From the NCBI GenBank assembly GCA_023663685.1, contig JAMPHB010000001.1, positions 864,594 through 928,593 of the forward strand: DNA of 64,000 bases, written 5' to 3'. The translations under genes and the position numbers were made by a program. This document shows positions 46,695 through 55,190 of this stretch, in pieces. Under the pieces are notes generated by a model that was given only the letters and a program-made list of their open reading frames with translations, ran no database searches and had not been told where the DNA came from. Source of the stretch: Blautia sp. GTDB taxonomy: Bacteria; Bacillota; Clostridia; Lachnospirales; Lachnospiraceae. Every line of letters begins with the position of its first letter. Position 1 is the stretch's first letter.

Positions 46695-48745
46695 AACAAA
46701 TCCCGAATATCCGTCATACGGTTAAAAAACGGATCTTCCACCGTCAGCCCCAGAAACGCCTTATCCCGAATATGAAACCCATGAATCAGGCGGAGCAGAA
46801 TCTCATCAATCCCCTTTTCCGGCGTTCGGATTTCTTCCGGGCAAAGCTCTATATATTCCTTAAAATAATCCACAATACCAGTCTGCACCTGCATGAAGCA
46901 CGCGATGTCCTCCCCGCTGCGTGTTTCGTCTGCATAGCAGGGATTTCCTTCGCTGTCAAATTCCAGCACCGACGGCATGGGAGAAGTAAGGATTGTTTCC
47001 AGTATATAGTACTCTTCATAGATTGCGCTCTGATCCCGTTCACTCTCATCATAGAATGCCTGTATATCCAGTCCCTTGTCCTTCATAAACGACTTTTCCA
47101 ACTGTAAAAAATACAGACCCTCCAAATGGTTTGGCACTAATCTGGAGCAATACATCTGACTCGTCCCCTTTGCCACAAAATCAAAAAATCCAATAGCGCC
47201 CTCCCCCACAGCCAGCGATTCCACATACTTAAGGTTATTTTTTCGTTTCTCCTCCAGCTCCTCCAGAATGACCTCTGTATAATCCACCAAGGCCTTTCCC
47301 TGTGTCTCCCCGTCCGGCCGCGCAATTCCAAACCGCTCCTTTAGCTGCTGCCCCAGCGTGCCGCTGAATTTCATTCCCCCAATATAAGAAATATCCTCCC
47401 TGCTCTGTACACCTGCTCTGAGCGCCGCCATACGGGAGGTGAGAAAATACACCGACCTATTCTCCGGCTGTAATATATCGTATAGTTTCTTTATCAGAAA
47501 GCCGTCCCGCGCACAGAACCAGATATTTTCAAGCTGCCGTTTCCCTGCCTCCTCTGCGAACCAGAGCACAAAGTCTGTGATCATTGGCGCCATAAATAAA
47601 TATCCAATATCATATGCGCTGTCCACATGCAGCCTCTGCTCCTCATTCTCGCACAAAAAGGGACTATTAAACACTTTACTCACAAGCATACCGAGCTTTA
47701 ACCGTGAGGCGAGCGTATCCATAGAATCGCGAAAGCCCAGATATCCCACATTCTCCAGCAAATCCATGCCACTAGGGATAAGAAAGGCTGACAGTCCCTC
47801 CCTCTGCGCGCTTTCTATATCCGCAGAGCTGTCATCTCCCACATGCAGAAAAGTCCTTTCTCCTAAAAGACTTTTGAATTCCTTGAACAAATGCTGTCTC
47901 TTTCCGGTGTGGTACTCGCAGGAGACCAAAAGCCCGTCATAGTCACGGATTCCACATATCCGAAGCATATGCGCAATCTGTTCCCGCCGGTAATACGAAT
48001 CCGTAACAATATAGATTTGCTTCCCCTGCCTGTGAAGCTCCGATAAGAGCTCTGTCATCTCCCTTCTCGGCACGATCAGCTCACAGTCCAGCTCCCACTC
48101 CAGCCTGGCGAGCTCTTCCGCTGTGACAGAAACCGGAGATACCTGATCCAGTACGGACTGATATATCACTTCTAAAAAAGGGGCATCCGCCTTCGAAAGC
48201 TCCTTTTCTGCGCTTATCCGCCTATCCACAAAATGATCAATACAGATTCCCTTTTCTCTTAATCGAAGCTCCAACAGCGCAATGACATCCGTGGGCAAAA
48301 GCACCTTGCGCATAATCAGTGTGTCAAACAAGTCAAAGCTGACCGCTTCCGCCTGCCTGGCGAGATGAAATAATTCTGACTTTTTCGGCCCGGCAATGCC
48401 GGCAAGATCATATGTCACCCGATTCTGCAGCAATAAATCTTTACCCCGCACATCCAGTAGTCGTATCTGATGCTCCTTACAAAATGCACCAATCTTTTTT
48501 GCAATCGCCCTGCATGAGCCCGGGCGCGCCACTACTATAATAAGCTGCACCCCGGCTTTCGCACAGTCCTGCAATGAAATAATGTTCTTCCCGTAAAGTG
48601 TTCCGTCCTCCCGAAAGCTGTCCAGCAGACCGATGACATTAAAGGAGCTAAGTTCGAAAAGCGCTGCCTCTGTCTCTGTTCCGAGCCCGTATAATGCAAT
48701 CGGAATATTCTTATACTCTCCAAACAATTCTTCCAGTGACGCCAC
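46691..48745 (-). CDS. COG5610-type HAD-superfamily protein with N-terminal Rossmann-like module
   Basis: 684 residues starting at GTG 48745 with AGGAGGAG upstream. Residues ~13-105 form a small Rossmann-like module (IPIALYGLGTETEAALFELS, then VIGLLDSF). The HAD domain follows: nucleophile motif FDLFDTL at 137-143, motif II IYIVTDSYY, and the distal acidic motif HVGDDSSADIESAQREG. The C-terminal ~330 residues (GYLFMAPMITDFVLWFAEEA, NIWFCARDGFLIKKLYDIL) are typical of COG5610 proteins found in glycan clusters. The HAD active site is intact, so phosphatase or phosphotransfer activity is possible. Kdo-8-P phosphatase (KdsC) is missing from this operon, but this protein is much larger than KdsC, so equating them would be speculation. 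Last gene of the long minus-strand operon. Confidence 0.75.
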   Translation of the reverse strand: MASLEELFGEYKNIPIALYGLGTETEAALFELSSFNVIGLLDSFREDGTLYGKNIISLQDCAKAGVQLIIVVARPGSCRAIAKKIGAFCKEHQIRLLDVRGKDLLLQNRVTYDLAGIAGPKKSELFHLARQAEAVSFDLFDTLIMRKVLLPTDVIALLELRLREKGICIDHFVDRRISAEKELSKADAPFLEVIYQSVLDQVSPVSVTAEELARLEWELDCELIVPRREMTELLSELHRQGKQIYIVTDSYYRREQIAHMLRICGIRDYDGLLVSCEYHTGKRQHLFKEFKSLLGERTFLHVGDDSSADIESAQREGLSAFLIPSGMDLLENVGYLGFRDSMDTLASRLKLGMLVSKVFNSPFLCENEEQRLHVDSAYDIGYLFMAPMITDFVLWFAEEAGKRQLENIWFCARDGFLIKKLYDILQPENRSVYFLTSRMAALRAGVQSREDISYIGGMKFSGTLGQQLKERFGIARPDGETQGKALVDYTEVILEELEEKRKNNLKYVESLAVGEGAIGFFDFVAKGTSQMYCSRLVPNHLEGLYFLQLEKSFMKDKGLDIQAFYDESERDQSAIYEEYYILETILTSPMPSVLEFDSEGNPCYADETRSGEDIACFMQVQTGIVDYFKEYIELCPEEIRTPEKGIDEILLRLIHGFHIRDKAFLGLTVEDPFFNRMTDIRDLL

Positions 48746-48756
48746 TTTGTCTCCTC

Positions 48757-49908
48757 CTACGTCCCGCCATACAAAAACTCATTAGAAAACCAGCGAATCT
48801 TTTCAGCCAAGAATCCCCGTTCCAGCAAATCTTTTTTGATATCCAAAGCGGTTTTTTCTGAAATATTCGCAATCAGCAAATATTCATATTCTGTATTCGT
48901 TTCATCAAACTCGTCCAAAGTTTCCACGGGCAGATCCTCGCTCCTATAATGACCCGCATTCCGGTCAAGCCATGCAGCGACCTCTATATCCTTCTCCCTG
49001 CAATAGGCATATAAGCTCTGACCGAGGCCGCCTGCCCCATAAATAACAATCCTGCTTCCCCGCTCTATCCCTCCATAGGGATAAAGCAAAACATTCTCAC
49101 TGTCCCAATAGGTCATATCCCGCAATACAAGATATTTTCTATAGATATCTAAATGCCGCAATAATTCTTTGGAATCCGAAAACTCCCGCTTTAAGTGTGC
49201 GATTAGGAAATCAATCTTTTCTATCTCATTTTTGTCTATTTGCTTTGTAATAGAACCCATATGCTGCACATAATGATAACAGCATATATCTGTAAGCAAA
49301 ACCCTCTCACTGTGACAGATATATGGATATACTACTGCTGCATCTTCTCCTACACATATTCTGTTATCAAGTCTCTCCTGAATCATTTTCAGTTTTTCTG
49401 TCTTATACAGCTTAGTAACCCCATGCGGCTGTATTCCATACTCAAAAAATGTCCCGCTATAAAGCATACCCTCTATAATCTCTTTCACATTATAGATGCC
49501 GCACTTCATATTGTTCGTCACAACAGAAGAAGCTTCTCCAAAATCATAATATAAATTTGCTGCCACCATATCCACATGAACGGCAAGCATGGCTTCCATC
49601 ATTCGGGCAAAATAATCCGGCTCAACCCAGTCGTCCGCATCTACCCATAGGATGTATTCGCCCTCCGCAAACGCTGTGCCGGTTCTTCGCGCTTCCACTA
49701 ATCCTGCATTTTTCTGATGATGTACATATATCTTTGCGTATTTCTGCGCATACTTGTCACAAATCCTGCCTGACGAATCCGTCGAACCGTCGTCAATCAA
49801 AATAATCTGTTTGTTTTCATATGTTTGTGCGACAATACTGTCCAGACACCTCTCAATATATTTTTCTACATTATATACCGGGACAACTACACTCAGCAAA
49901 GGCTCCAT
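48757..49908 (-). CDS. GT2 glycosyltransferase with C-terminal Rossmann-like module
   Basis: 383 residues. The GT-A domain is textbook: LSVVVPVYNVEKYIERCLDS, QIILIDDGSTDSSG (40-47), NAGLVEARRTG and the DxD-like site LWVDADDW (87-94), then GEDAAVVYPY. From residue ~284 a separate module begins: GSRIVIYGAGGLGQSLYAY, then VAAWLDRN, the same type of Rossmann-like unit that precedes or follows four other enzymes in this operon. The GT would add a sugar to the growing glycan in the cytosol. It lies between the COG5610 protein and the arabinose-phosphate isomerase, with gaps of about a dozen bases. Confidence 0.88.
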   Translation of the reverse strand: MEPLLSVVVPVYNVEKYIERCLDSIVAQTYENKQIILIDDGSTDSSGRICDKYAQKYAKIYVHHQKNAGLVEARRTGTAFAEGEYILWVDADDWVEPDYFARMMEAMLAVHVDMVAANLYYDFGEASSVVTNNMKCGIYNVKEIIEGMLYSGTFFEYGIQPHGVTKLYKTEKLKMIQERLDNRICVGEDAAVVYPYICHSERVLLTDICCYHYVQHMGSITKQIDKNEIEKIDFLIAHLKREFSDSKELLRHLDIYRKYLVLRDMTYWDSENVLLYPYGGIERGSRIVIYGAGGLGQSLYAYCREKDIEVAAWLDRNAGHYRSEDLPVETLDEFDETNTEYEYLLIANISEKTALDIKKDLLERGFLAEKIRWFSNEFLYGGT

Positions 49909-49923
49909 CTGTCACATCTCCCT

Positions 49924-50883
49924 CTAAACAATCCCCGTGCCGATAATGGACTGCAGCCGAATCGTCCCCACGACGCGGCCATTCTCCACCACCGGCATAC
50001 TTGCAATATTATTCGCTTTCATCTGATTGAGGGCATCCACCGCCAGACTCCCGCACTCAATATATTTAGGCGCTCTGGTCATTACATCCTTTGCCGCCAG
50101 ATGGTAGATATCAGCCCCCTTTTCCAGCTGCCTGCGCAAATCCCCGTCGGTGATCACACCAAGAAGTCTTTGGTTGCTGTCTGTAATTGACACGATTCCC
50201 AAGCCTTTGCTGCTAAGCAGAATAATAATCCGGGGCAGCTCCATGTCCTCAGAGCCCACCGCATTGTCCTCGCCTGCCACCATCAGCTCGTCCACTGTGA
50301 TTGTAATCTTTTTCCCCAATGCCCCGGCAGGATGATATCTCCCGAAATCAATATCACAAAAACCGTTCCGCTCGCTCACAGCCACCGCTAAAGCGTCTCC
50401 ATAGCACAGTGCCTGCGTCGTGCTGGAGGTTGGCGCCAGCCCCAGAATACATGCCTCGCCGTAATCCGGCAGCAGCTGTACAATATCCGCATATTTTGTC
50501 ATCGCAGAGCCCTCTTTTCCAGTAATGGCGACAACGACCGCGCCTGACAATCGAATCGCCGGCAGGATACGGTTGATCTCATCGCTCTCCCCACTGTGGC
50601 TGATGGCAATCACGATATCCTCCCGGCCTACCATTCCCAAATCTCCGTGCAGAGCCTCCGCCGGATGCAGGAAGAAGGAGGAAGCGCCCAGGCTGGCAAA
50701 GGTCGCGGCAATTTTTCGCGCAATATGCCCCGATTTGCCCATTCCAGTAACAATCACTTTTCCCTTACATCCAACTATCAGGTCAACAATTTGTGAGAAC
50801 ACCCCGCCAAGACAGTCCCTCGTCGCCTTCAGCGCCTCGATTTCCTTGTCAAATACATCCTTTCCCCTTGAGACAGCATCCAT
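49924..50883 (-). CDS. kpsF: D-arabinose-5-phosphate isomerase (KpsF/KdsD type, SIS + two CBS domains)
   Basis: 319 residues, the normal length. The SIS domain has KVIVTGMGKSGHIARKIAAT, SFFLHPAEALHGDLGMV and VIAISHSGESDEI; the conserved active-site His of the family lies in HPAEALHGDLG. Two CBS domains follow (about residues 200-319), including GVITDGDLRRQLEKG. The enzyme converts ribulose-5-phosphate to arabinose-5-phosphate, the first committed step toward Kdo. It sits five bases after the Kdo-8-P synthase gene, so the pathway assignment is strong. Because two other SIS/CBS enzymes (GutQ-like) share this form, the substrate is supported mainly by neighbours. Confidence 0.9.
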   Translation of the reverse strand: MDAVSRGKDVFDKEIEALKATRDCLGGVFSQIVDLIVGCKGKVIVTGMGKSGHIARKIAATFASLGASSFFLHPAEALHGDLGMVGREDIVIAISHSGESDEINRILPAIRLSGAVVVAITGKEGSAMTKYADIVQLLPDYGEACILGLAPTSSTTQALCYGDALAVAVSERNGFCDIDFGRYHPAGALGKKITITVDELMVAGEDNAVGSEDMELPRIIILLSSKGLGIVSITDSNQRLLGVITDGDLRRQLEKGADIYHLAAKDVMTRAPKYIECGSLAVDALNQMKANNIASMPVVENGRVVGTIRLQSIIGTGIV

Positions 50884-50888
50884 CGTCT

Positions 50889-51683
50889 CTATACCTCCGT
50901 CTCCTGCACCGCGGCATAAACTCTCAAAAGCTTCTTTAACAGTCCTTCTGCCTCTTCCAGGCGCACCATATTGGGACCGTCAGACAGCGCCTGCTCCGGC
51001 TCCGGATGCACCTCCATAAATAAAGCATCCGCTCCCGCCGCAATTCCCGCCTTTGCCAGCGGCTCCACATAACAGCGGTTCCCTCCGCTGACCGTTCCGT
51101 TCCCTCCGGGCTTTTGCACACTGTGGGTCGCATCCATGACTACCGGATACCCCAGCTTTTTCATTTCAACAATTCCGGTCATATCCACGACAAGCGTATT
51201 GTAGCCAAAGCTGGTTCCCCGCTCGCACAGCAGAATGCGGCGGCTTCCGCTCTCCTCGATTTTCCTGACCACATTTTTCATATCCCACGGTGCTAAAAAC
51301 TGCGCTTTCTTTACATTGATAAGACATTCTGTCTTTGCCGCTGCCACCAGCAAATCGGTCTGTCTGCACAAAAATGCCGGAATCTGAATCATATCCGCCA
51401 CCTGCGCGGCCTCTTTCGCCTGCCATGGCTCGTGTATATCCGTTGCTATTTTCAGACCGTAAGTATCTTTCACCTTTTGCAGCAGCGCAAGCCCCTTTTC
51501 GATTCCCGGCCCCCGGTAGGAAGACAGGCTTGTTCTGTTTGCCTTGTCAAAGGATGCCTTAAAATAGTAATCAATATCCAGTCTTTCTGCAATTTCTTTC
51601 ATCTCCCGCGCAACCCACATCAGATTTTCTTCGGACTCTATCACGCAGGGGCCCGCAATCAGCGTAAATTTTTCTAAGCTCAT
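50889..51683 (-). CDS. kdsA: 3-deoxy-8-phosphooctulonate (Kdo-8-P) synthase, metal-dependent class
   Basis: 264 residues from the ATG at 51683, with GGTGGAG upstream; a GTG two codons earlier is also open. Motifs of Kds[76 protein letters not shown] and [21 protein letters not shown]-type residues separate it from the DAHP synthases. Cys in AGPCVIES, where the E. coli enzyme has Asn, marks the metal-requiring class known from Aquifex. It condenses arabinose-5-P with phosphoenolpyruvate. It lies between the isomerase and the CMP-sugar synthetase genes. Confidence 0.95.
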   Translation of the reverse strand: MSLEKFTLIAGPCVIESEENLMWVAREMKEIAERLDIDYYFKASFDKANRTSLSSYRGPGIEKGLALLQKVKDTYGLKIATDIHEPWQAKEAAQVADMIQIPAFLCRQTDLLVAAAKTECLINVKKAQFLAPWDMKNVVRKIEESGSRRILLCERGTSFGYNTLVVDMTGIVEMKKLGYPVVMDATHSVQKPGGNGTVSGGNRCYVEPLAKAGIAAGADALFMEVHPEPEQALSDGPNMVRLEEAEGLLKKLLRVYAAVQETEV

Positions 51684-51685
51684 GC

Positions 51686-52321
51686 TCACTCCACCATCCT
51701 TACCGCCATATCATAATCCTGCTGCTCGTCAATATCCACCGCTTCCATACCGCTTACCTCCTGAATATAGGGGCGAAAACCAATCCTGCGGCGATGCTCT
51801 GTAAATATTTCCTTTTGAAACATGTAAAAGCCACTTGTCTCCACCCAGACGGGCTCCATATCCTGCGTTCTCGGAACATCATTCAGATTATAATTGACAG
51901 GCTCGTTTTTGTACCATGCAAAGGTCTGGATACGCTCCGCGGAAAAGGCGGAATCATTTTCGCCCTGCAATACATGCTCCAGCGCGTTTGCAATCGAGGA
52001 GGCCTGCAAAAAGGGAGAGGTCGTGTGGGCAAGAATATATATCTGCGCATCAACCTCCCGGATAAAGCTCTCATATATTTCAAAGCCCTTTACGAGATCG
52101 CCGTCTAAGCTTTCGCTCCGTCTCAGAAACCTTGCCCCGTCGGGAAGATATTTGCAGACTGCCGGATCGCTACAATATACATACACCTCATCAATCCGCT
52201 CTACCTGCAGCAAGGAATTCACAATATGCCAGCAGAGCGGATGTCCCGCTATCGGCAGAATATTTTTGTGCGGCAATCTCTGGGAATCCAGCTTAATCGG
52301 TACAAAAGCAACTACCTTCAT
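51686..52321 (-). CDS. CMP-sugar synthetase (acylneuraminate/Kdo cytidylyltransferase family)
   Basis: 211 residues. The nucleotide-binding start [20 protein letters not shown] matches the NeuA-like branch (S/T-x-R-x-P-x-K-N) more than the classic KdsB opening. Other family marks are [40 protein letters not shown] and the late acidic [12 protein letters not shown]. With arabinose-5-P isomerase and Kdo-8-P synthase beside it, CMP-Kdo is the likeliest product, but a related 3-deoxy-2-ulosonic acid such as a nonulosonate cannot be excluded. The start overlaps the next upstream gene by four bases (ATGA). A KdsC-type phosphatase, needed between the steps, is not evident in the window. Confidence 0.82.
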   Translation of the reverse strand: MKVVAFVPIKLDSQRLPHKNILPIAGHPLCWHIVNSLLQVERIDEVYVYCSDPAVCKYLPDGARFLRRSESLDGDLVKGFEIYESFIREVDAQIYILAHTTSPFLQASSIANALEHVLQGENDSAFSAERIQTFAWYKNEPVNYNLNDVPRTQDMEPVWVETSGFYMFQKEIFTEHRRRIGFRPYIQEVSGMEAVDIDEQQDYDMAVRMVE

Positions 52322-53925
52322 ACTCGTTCCTCCTCGAAAAAATTATATGTGACGGGCAGACCGTACCGCATGACCCTCCTGGAGAGATCGTCCCAGAGGC
52401 AGGTCTTCATCAGCTGTGCTAAATGCATATCAAAGGCCGCATTCTGCTCCTTCGTCATTCCCTTCTGCACGGCTTCCTGCAAGGCCGTTTCTATCTCAGA
52501 GCTGTCGCTGACTTCGTAGGCGCAATTCTTTCCCTGAATCGCACTTCTCCCCACCGGAACTACCGGCTTTCCATACATCAGCGCCTTATATTCCACCGCC
52601 GACGCCATACAGACAGTCACATCTGACATTTGAATGAGGCTGTCCACATCACGGTCCAGAACCAGAATGATCCCGGAGCCAATATCTGCAATATCCGGCA
52701 GATTTCCCTTATTATAATGCGGATGCGGCTTAAAAATCAAATTCCAGTCATTTCTGCGGCATATGTCGTACAGAAATGCCAGCATTTCCTTCGAGGACTG
52801 AAAGCAATGGCTCACATACTGATACCAGTAATCTGACTCAGGATTCATGCCCATCCCCTCATCGTCCATCCCCGCAACAAATACCGTTTTCCTGTCAGTA
52901 TCCAGCTTCGCCAGATGTTCATCATCTGTCATCGTTTTATGAAAGATTCCCGTATCCCTCTGTGAATCTATAATATAGGATTTTACAGCTCCTGCCCTGT
53001 CAAGCTCTTCCTTTTCCACCTTGATATCCAGCAGCTTCTGCGGATTCACCGCATACTCTCCCTGCCCCTGAATCCCTTTTCTGTCAATCTGGTATGTGCC
53101 GGGTATCCAGCCAAACTCCATAAAACCAATAGGAATCTGATGCTTCTCTGCCAGCCTGCCAAGCACATATCCCTGAAAATTCCATGCCGCCCATACGATA
53201 ATTCTTTTTGCCTCTAAAATCATCAGCAACTGCTCATAGTATTCATACATAAGCGCAAGACATCTGCCCGTACAATCAACATCCTCTACATGCTTTCTGT
53301 GCATGATCTCTAAAATGTTTTTGGTCTTTCCACTTTCTCCTGAATCCTCCGCCTTTAGTGCCTCCTTGTACTCCTTTGCTTCATACCAGTTGCTCAATAA
53401 GGGCAAAGCAATTACGTCCCAGCCATATTTTTCGATTACTCCAGACGTATCCATTCCTTCGCAGTCCGTCAGAATGATGCACTGCTCATTTTTATGCGCT
53501 TCCTGATAAGCGGCAAGAAAATTGAGCATAGTCCCATTTTGGCGCATGGTAAAAACCGGGATAAACAGCAATGTGGTGTTTTTGTAATTCTTTACGGCTG
53601 CAAATTCCCTGCACTGTTCTATGCTTTCACGATATGTAATCTTTCTATTATCACAGAGCATATCATAGGTAATGAAATCTGTTCCCTGCCTTAATCCCTT
53701 TGCTTTCAGATCATTTACAATCTCCGCGTGAAATTTACACATAATGATTACAAACAATCCCTGCCAGTCCTCTATGGCTTCGGGAGATAAGACCTTTTTT
53801 CCATAAAACTCCTCTCCATAATAATTGGAGTCAATAAAAAAAGACGGTTCTATTTTTGCATTATTCTCTAAATACGCCCTGCAGAGAGTACCCACTCCCC
53901 AAAATACTGTGGTTTTTTCCTTCAT
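52318..53925 (-). CDS. GT-B-type glycosyltransferase resembling KpsC/KpsS, with N-terminal Rossmann-like module
   Basis: 535 residues. Residues 1-95 form the operon's shared module: TTVFWGVGTLCRAYLENN, SFFIDSNYYGEEFYGKKVLS, LFVIIMCKFHAEI. The rest looks like a two-domain GT-B: IIVWAAWNFQGYVLGRLAEK, a Gly/Met-rich VFVAGMDDEGMGM, LIFKPHPHYNKGN and VTVCMASAVEYKALMYGKPV followed by VPVG. The KPHP element and the late (S/A)xxxEALxYGKPVV-like motif recall KpsC/KpsS capsule enzymes, which transfer Kdo. Placement directly upstream of the CMP-sugar synthetase fits Kdo transfer. Homology is inferred from short motifs, so other GT-B or CDP-polyol transferases remain possible. Confidence 0.6.
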   Translation of the reverse strand: MKEKTTVFWGVGTLCRAYLENNAKIEPSFFIDSNYYGEEFYGKKVLSPEAIEDWQGLFVIIMCKFHAEIVNDLKAKGLRQGTDFITYDMLCDNRKITYRESIEQCREFAAVKNYKNTTLLFIPVFTMRQNGTMLNFLAAYQEAHKNEQCIILTDCEGMDTSGVIEKYGWDVIALPLLSNWYEAKEYKEALKAEDSGESGKTKNILEIMHRKHVEDVDCTGRCLALMYEYYEQLLMILEAKRIIVWAAWNFQGYVLGRLAEKHQIPIGFMEFGWIPGTYQIDRKGIQGQGEYAVNPQKLLDIKVEKEELDRAGAVKSYIIDSQRDTGIFHKTMTDDEHLAKLDTDRKTVFVAGMDDEGMGMNPESDYWYQYVSHCFQSSKEMLAFLYDICRRNDWNLIFKPHPHYNKGNLPDIADIGSGIILVLDRDVDSLIQMSDVTVCMASAVEYKALMYGKPVVPVGRSAIQGKNCAYEVSDSSEIETALQEAVQKGMTKEQNAAFDMHLAQLMKTCLWDDLSRRVMRYGLPVTYNFFEEERV

Positions 53926-55094
53926 TTATAATTACGCTCCCTCTGCTTTGCCGCAGGAACTACATAATCTTTGCTATTACTCCCATGACATCTTCTGCAC
54001 ATACTTAAATACCCCTTTTCAGAATATCCCATATTAAATTCCAGCAAGAGCTTTCTTCCCAAATCGCCCTCCGGAAGCGAAGTCAAATCCAAAAAATCCT
54101 CTTCTCCTATATGATACCCCAGATTATCCGACACTGTCCGGGCCATAACGCAGAAATAGAGTCTTCCATTTCTGGTTTCTCTGCAGGGAGTAGCACAAAG
54201 GTCAAATTTTCGGATAATTTCTTTTTCATCCCCCTCGTCTACATAATTTGCAAACCCATAATCCCACCATTCTTCATCTTCTTTTCCCATGTTATATGAA
54301 ACTCCGGCCTTCGCCAGCAGCTTTTCTAATTTTTCATACTGATCATGTAAGGCTGGAATCGACCTTGTATAATTCGAAATCCTAACCAGAACCCCATACT
54401 TCCGGCAACTGTCTAATAACTCCTTCCCGGGAAGAATTGTTCCATTTGTCGTAATACTGAATGTCCCAATCTTATCCCTGTACTTGTCTCCTATATATCG
54501 AACCGCATATTCCAAATCTGCATATAATAACGGTTCTCCCCCAATCAATACGAACTCATGGATATAGTCCACTTTAGAAAAGAATATGTCTGCGGAATTG
54601 TAAACATCCTCCAGGCGCATATCCTCCGTATTCCGATCCACCGCATAACACGCATGTGCACAGTCCGCGCACTTTAAGGTACACCGTTCGGTCACGCATA
54701 TTTGTGCAAGATTCATAAACAGAAGATTCTTTTTATAAAACATATACAAAGGAAAAATCCTATTCAAAAACCCCTCAGAATAGTAATAGGTACAGTTATC
54801 CTGTTTTAACTGCCTGCTAATTTCCTGTTCATGGGCAGAATTCGCCGCAATAATTATCGTCTCCTCCTTTGCATTCTCTAAATACCACTCGTAAGAATGC
54901 ACAATCTCCCCGCAAAAACCGCTTATCTGCTTTTCCCTGCTATTATCTATAAATCCTGCAAACATATCAAATTTGGATAATGTCACATATAATCCACGGC
55001 CAATATCCCCAGCGCCAAAGATATAAAAAGAGCGGTTATCCAAATTCGGAATCTTTAGCTTGTCCAACTCTGATCCCTTGTGAGTCCATTTCAT
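53922..55094 (-). CDS. Radical SAM protein with N-terminal Rossmann-like module
   Basis: 390 residues. Residues ~20-110 are the shared module (RSFYIFGAGDIGRGLYVTLS, FAGFIDNSRE, IIIAANSAHEQEI). The radical SAM core follows with CTLKCADC (C138, C142, C145, spacing CX3CX2C), EFVLIGGEPLLYADLEYAVR and TFSITTNGTILPG, as expected for a 4Fe-4S/SAM enzyme. A C-terminal cysteine cluster (CATPC, YFC, MCRRCHG) may hold an auxiliary cluster as in SPASM/Twitch proteins. It may modify a sugar or peptide in the glycan pathway; the substrate is unknown. Its stop overlaps the start of the GT-B gene by four bases. Upstream 55095-55190 shows no promoter I can support. Confidence 0.82.
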   Translation of the reverse strand: MKWTHKGSELDKLKIPNLDNRSFYIFGAGDIGRGLYVTLSKFDMFAGFIDNSREKQISGFCGEIVHSYEWYLENAKEETIIIAANSAHEQEISRQLKQDNCTYYYSEGFLNRIFPLYMFYKKNLLFMNLAQICVTERCTLKCADCAHACYAVDRNTEDMRLEDVYNSADIFFSKVDYIHEFVLIGGEPLLYADLEYAVRYIGDKYRDKIGTFSITTNGTILPGKELLDSCRKYGVLVRISNYTRSIPALHDQYEKLEKLLAKAGVSYNMGKEDEEWWDYGFANYVDEGDEKEIIRKFDLCATPCRETRNGRLYFCVMARTVSDNLGYHIGEEDFLDLTSLPEGDLGRKLLLEFNMGYSEKGYLSMCRRCHGSNSKDYVVPAAKQRERNYK

Positions 55095-55190
55095 AATAAT
55101 ACTTCCCCTTCATTTATGATTTCCTTTACCTGTGTGCGTCTCACAAATAGACTTTCGTGTTATAAAATTAGGCTTTCCCGGCTTCATCCA

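Noticed and set aside
51686-52321. Confident call as KdsB
   Set aside because: The N-terminal motif is closer to the NeuA-like branch; the Kdo role rests on neighbours, so no gene symbol was given.
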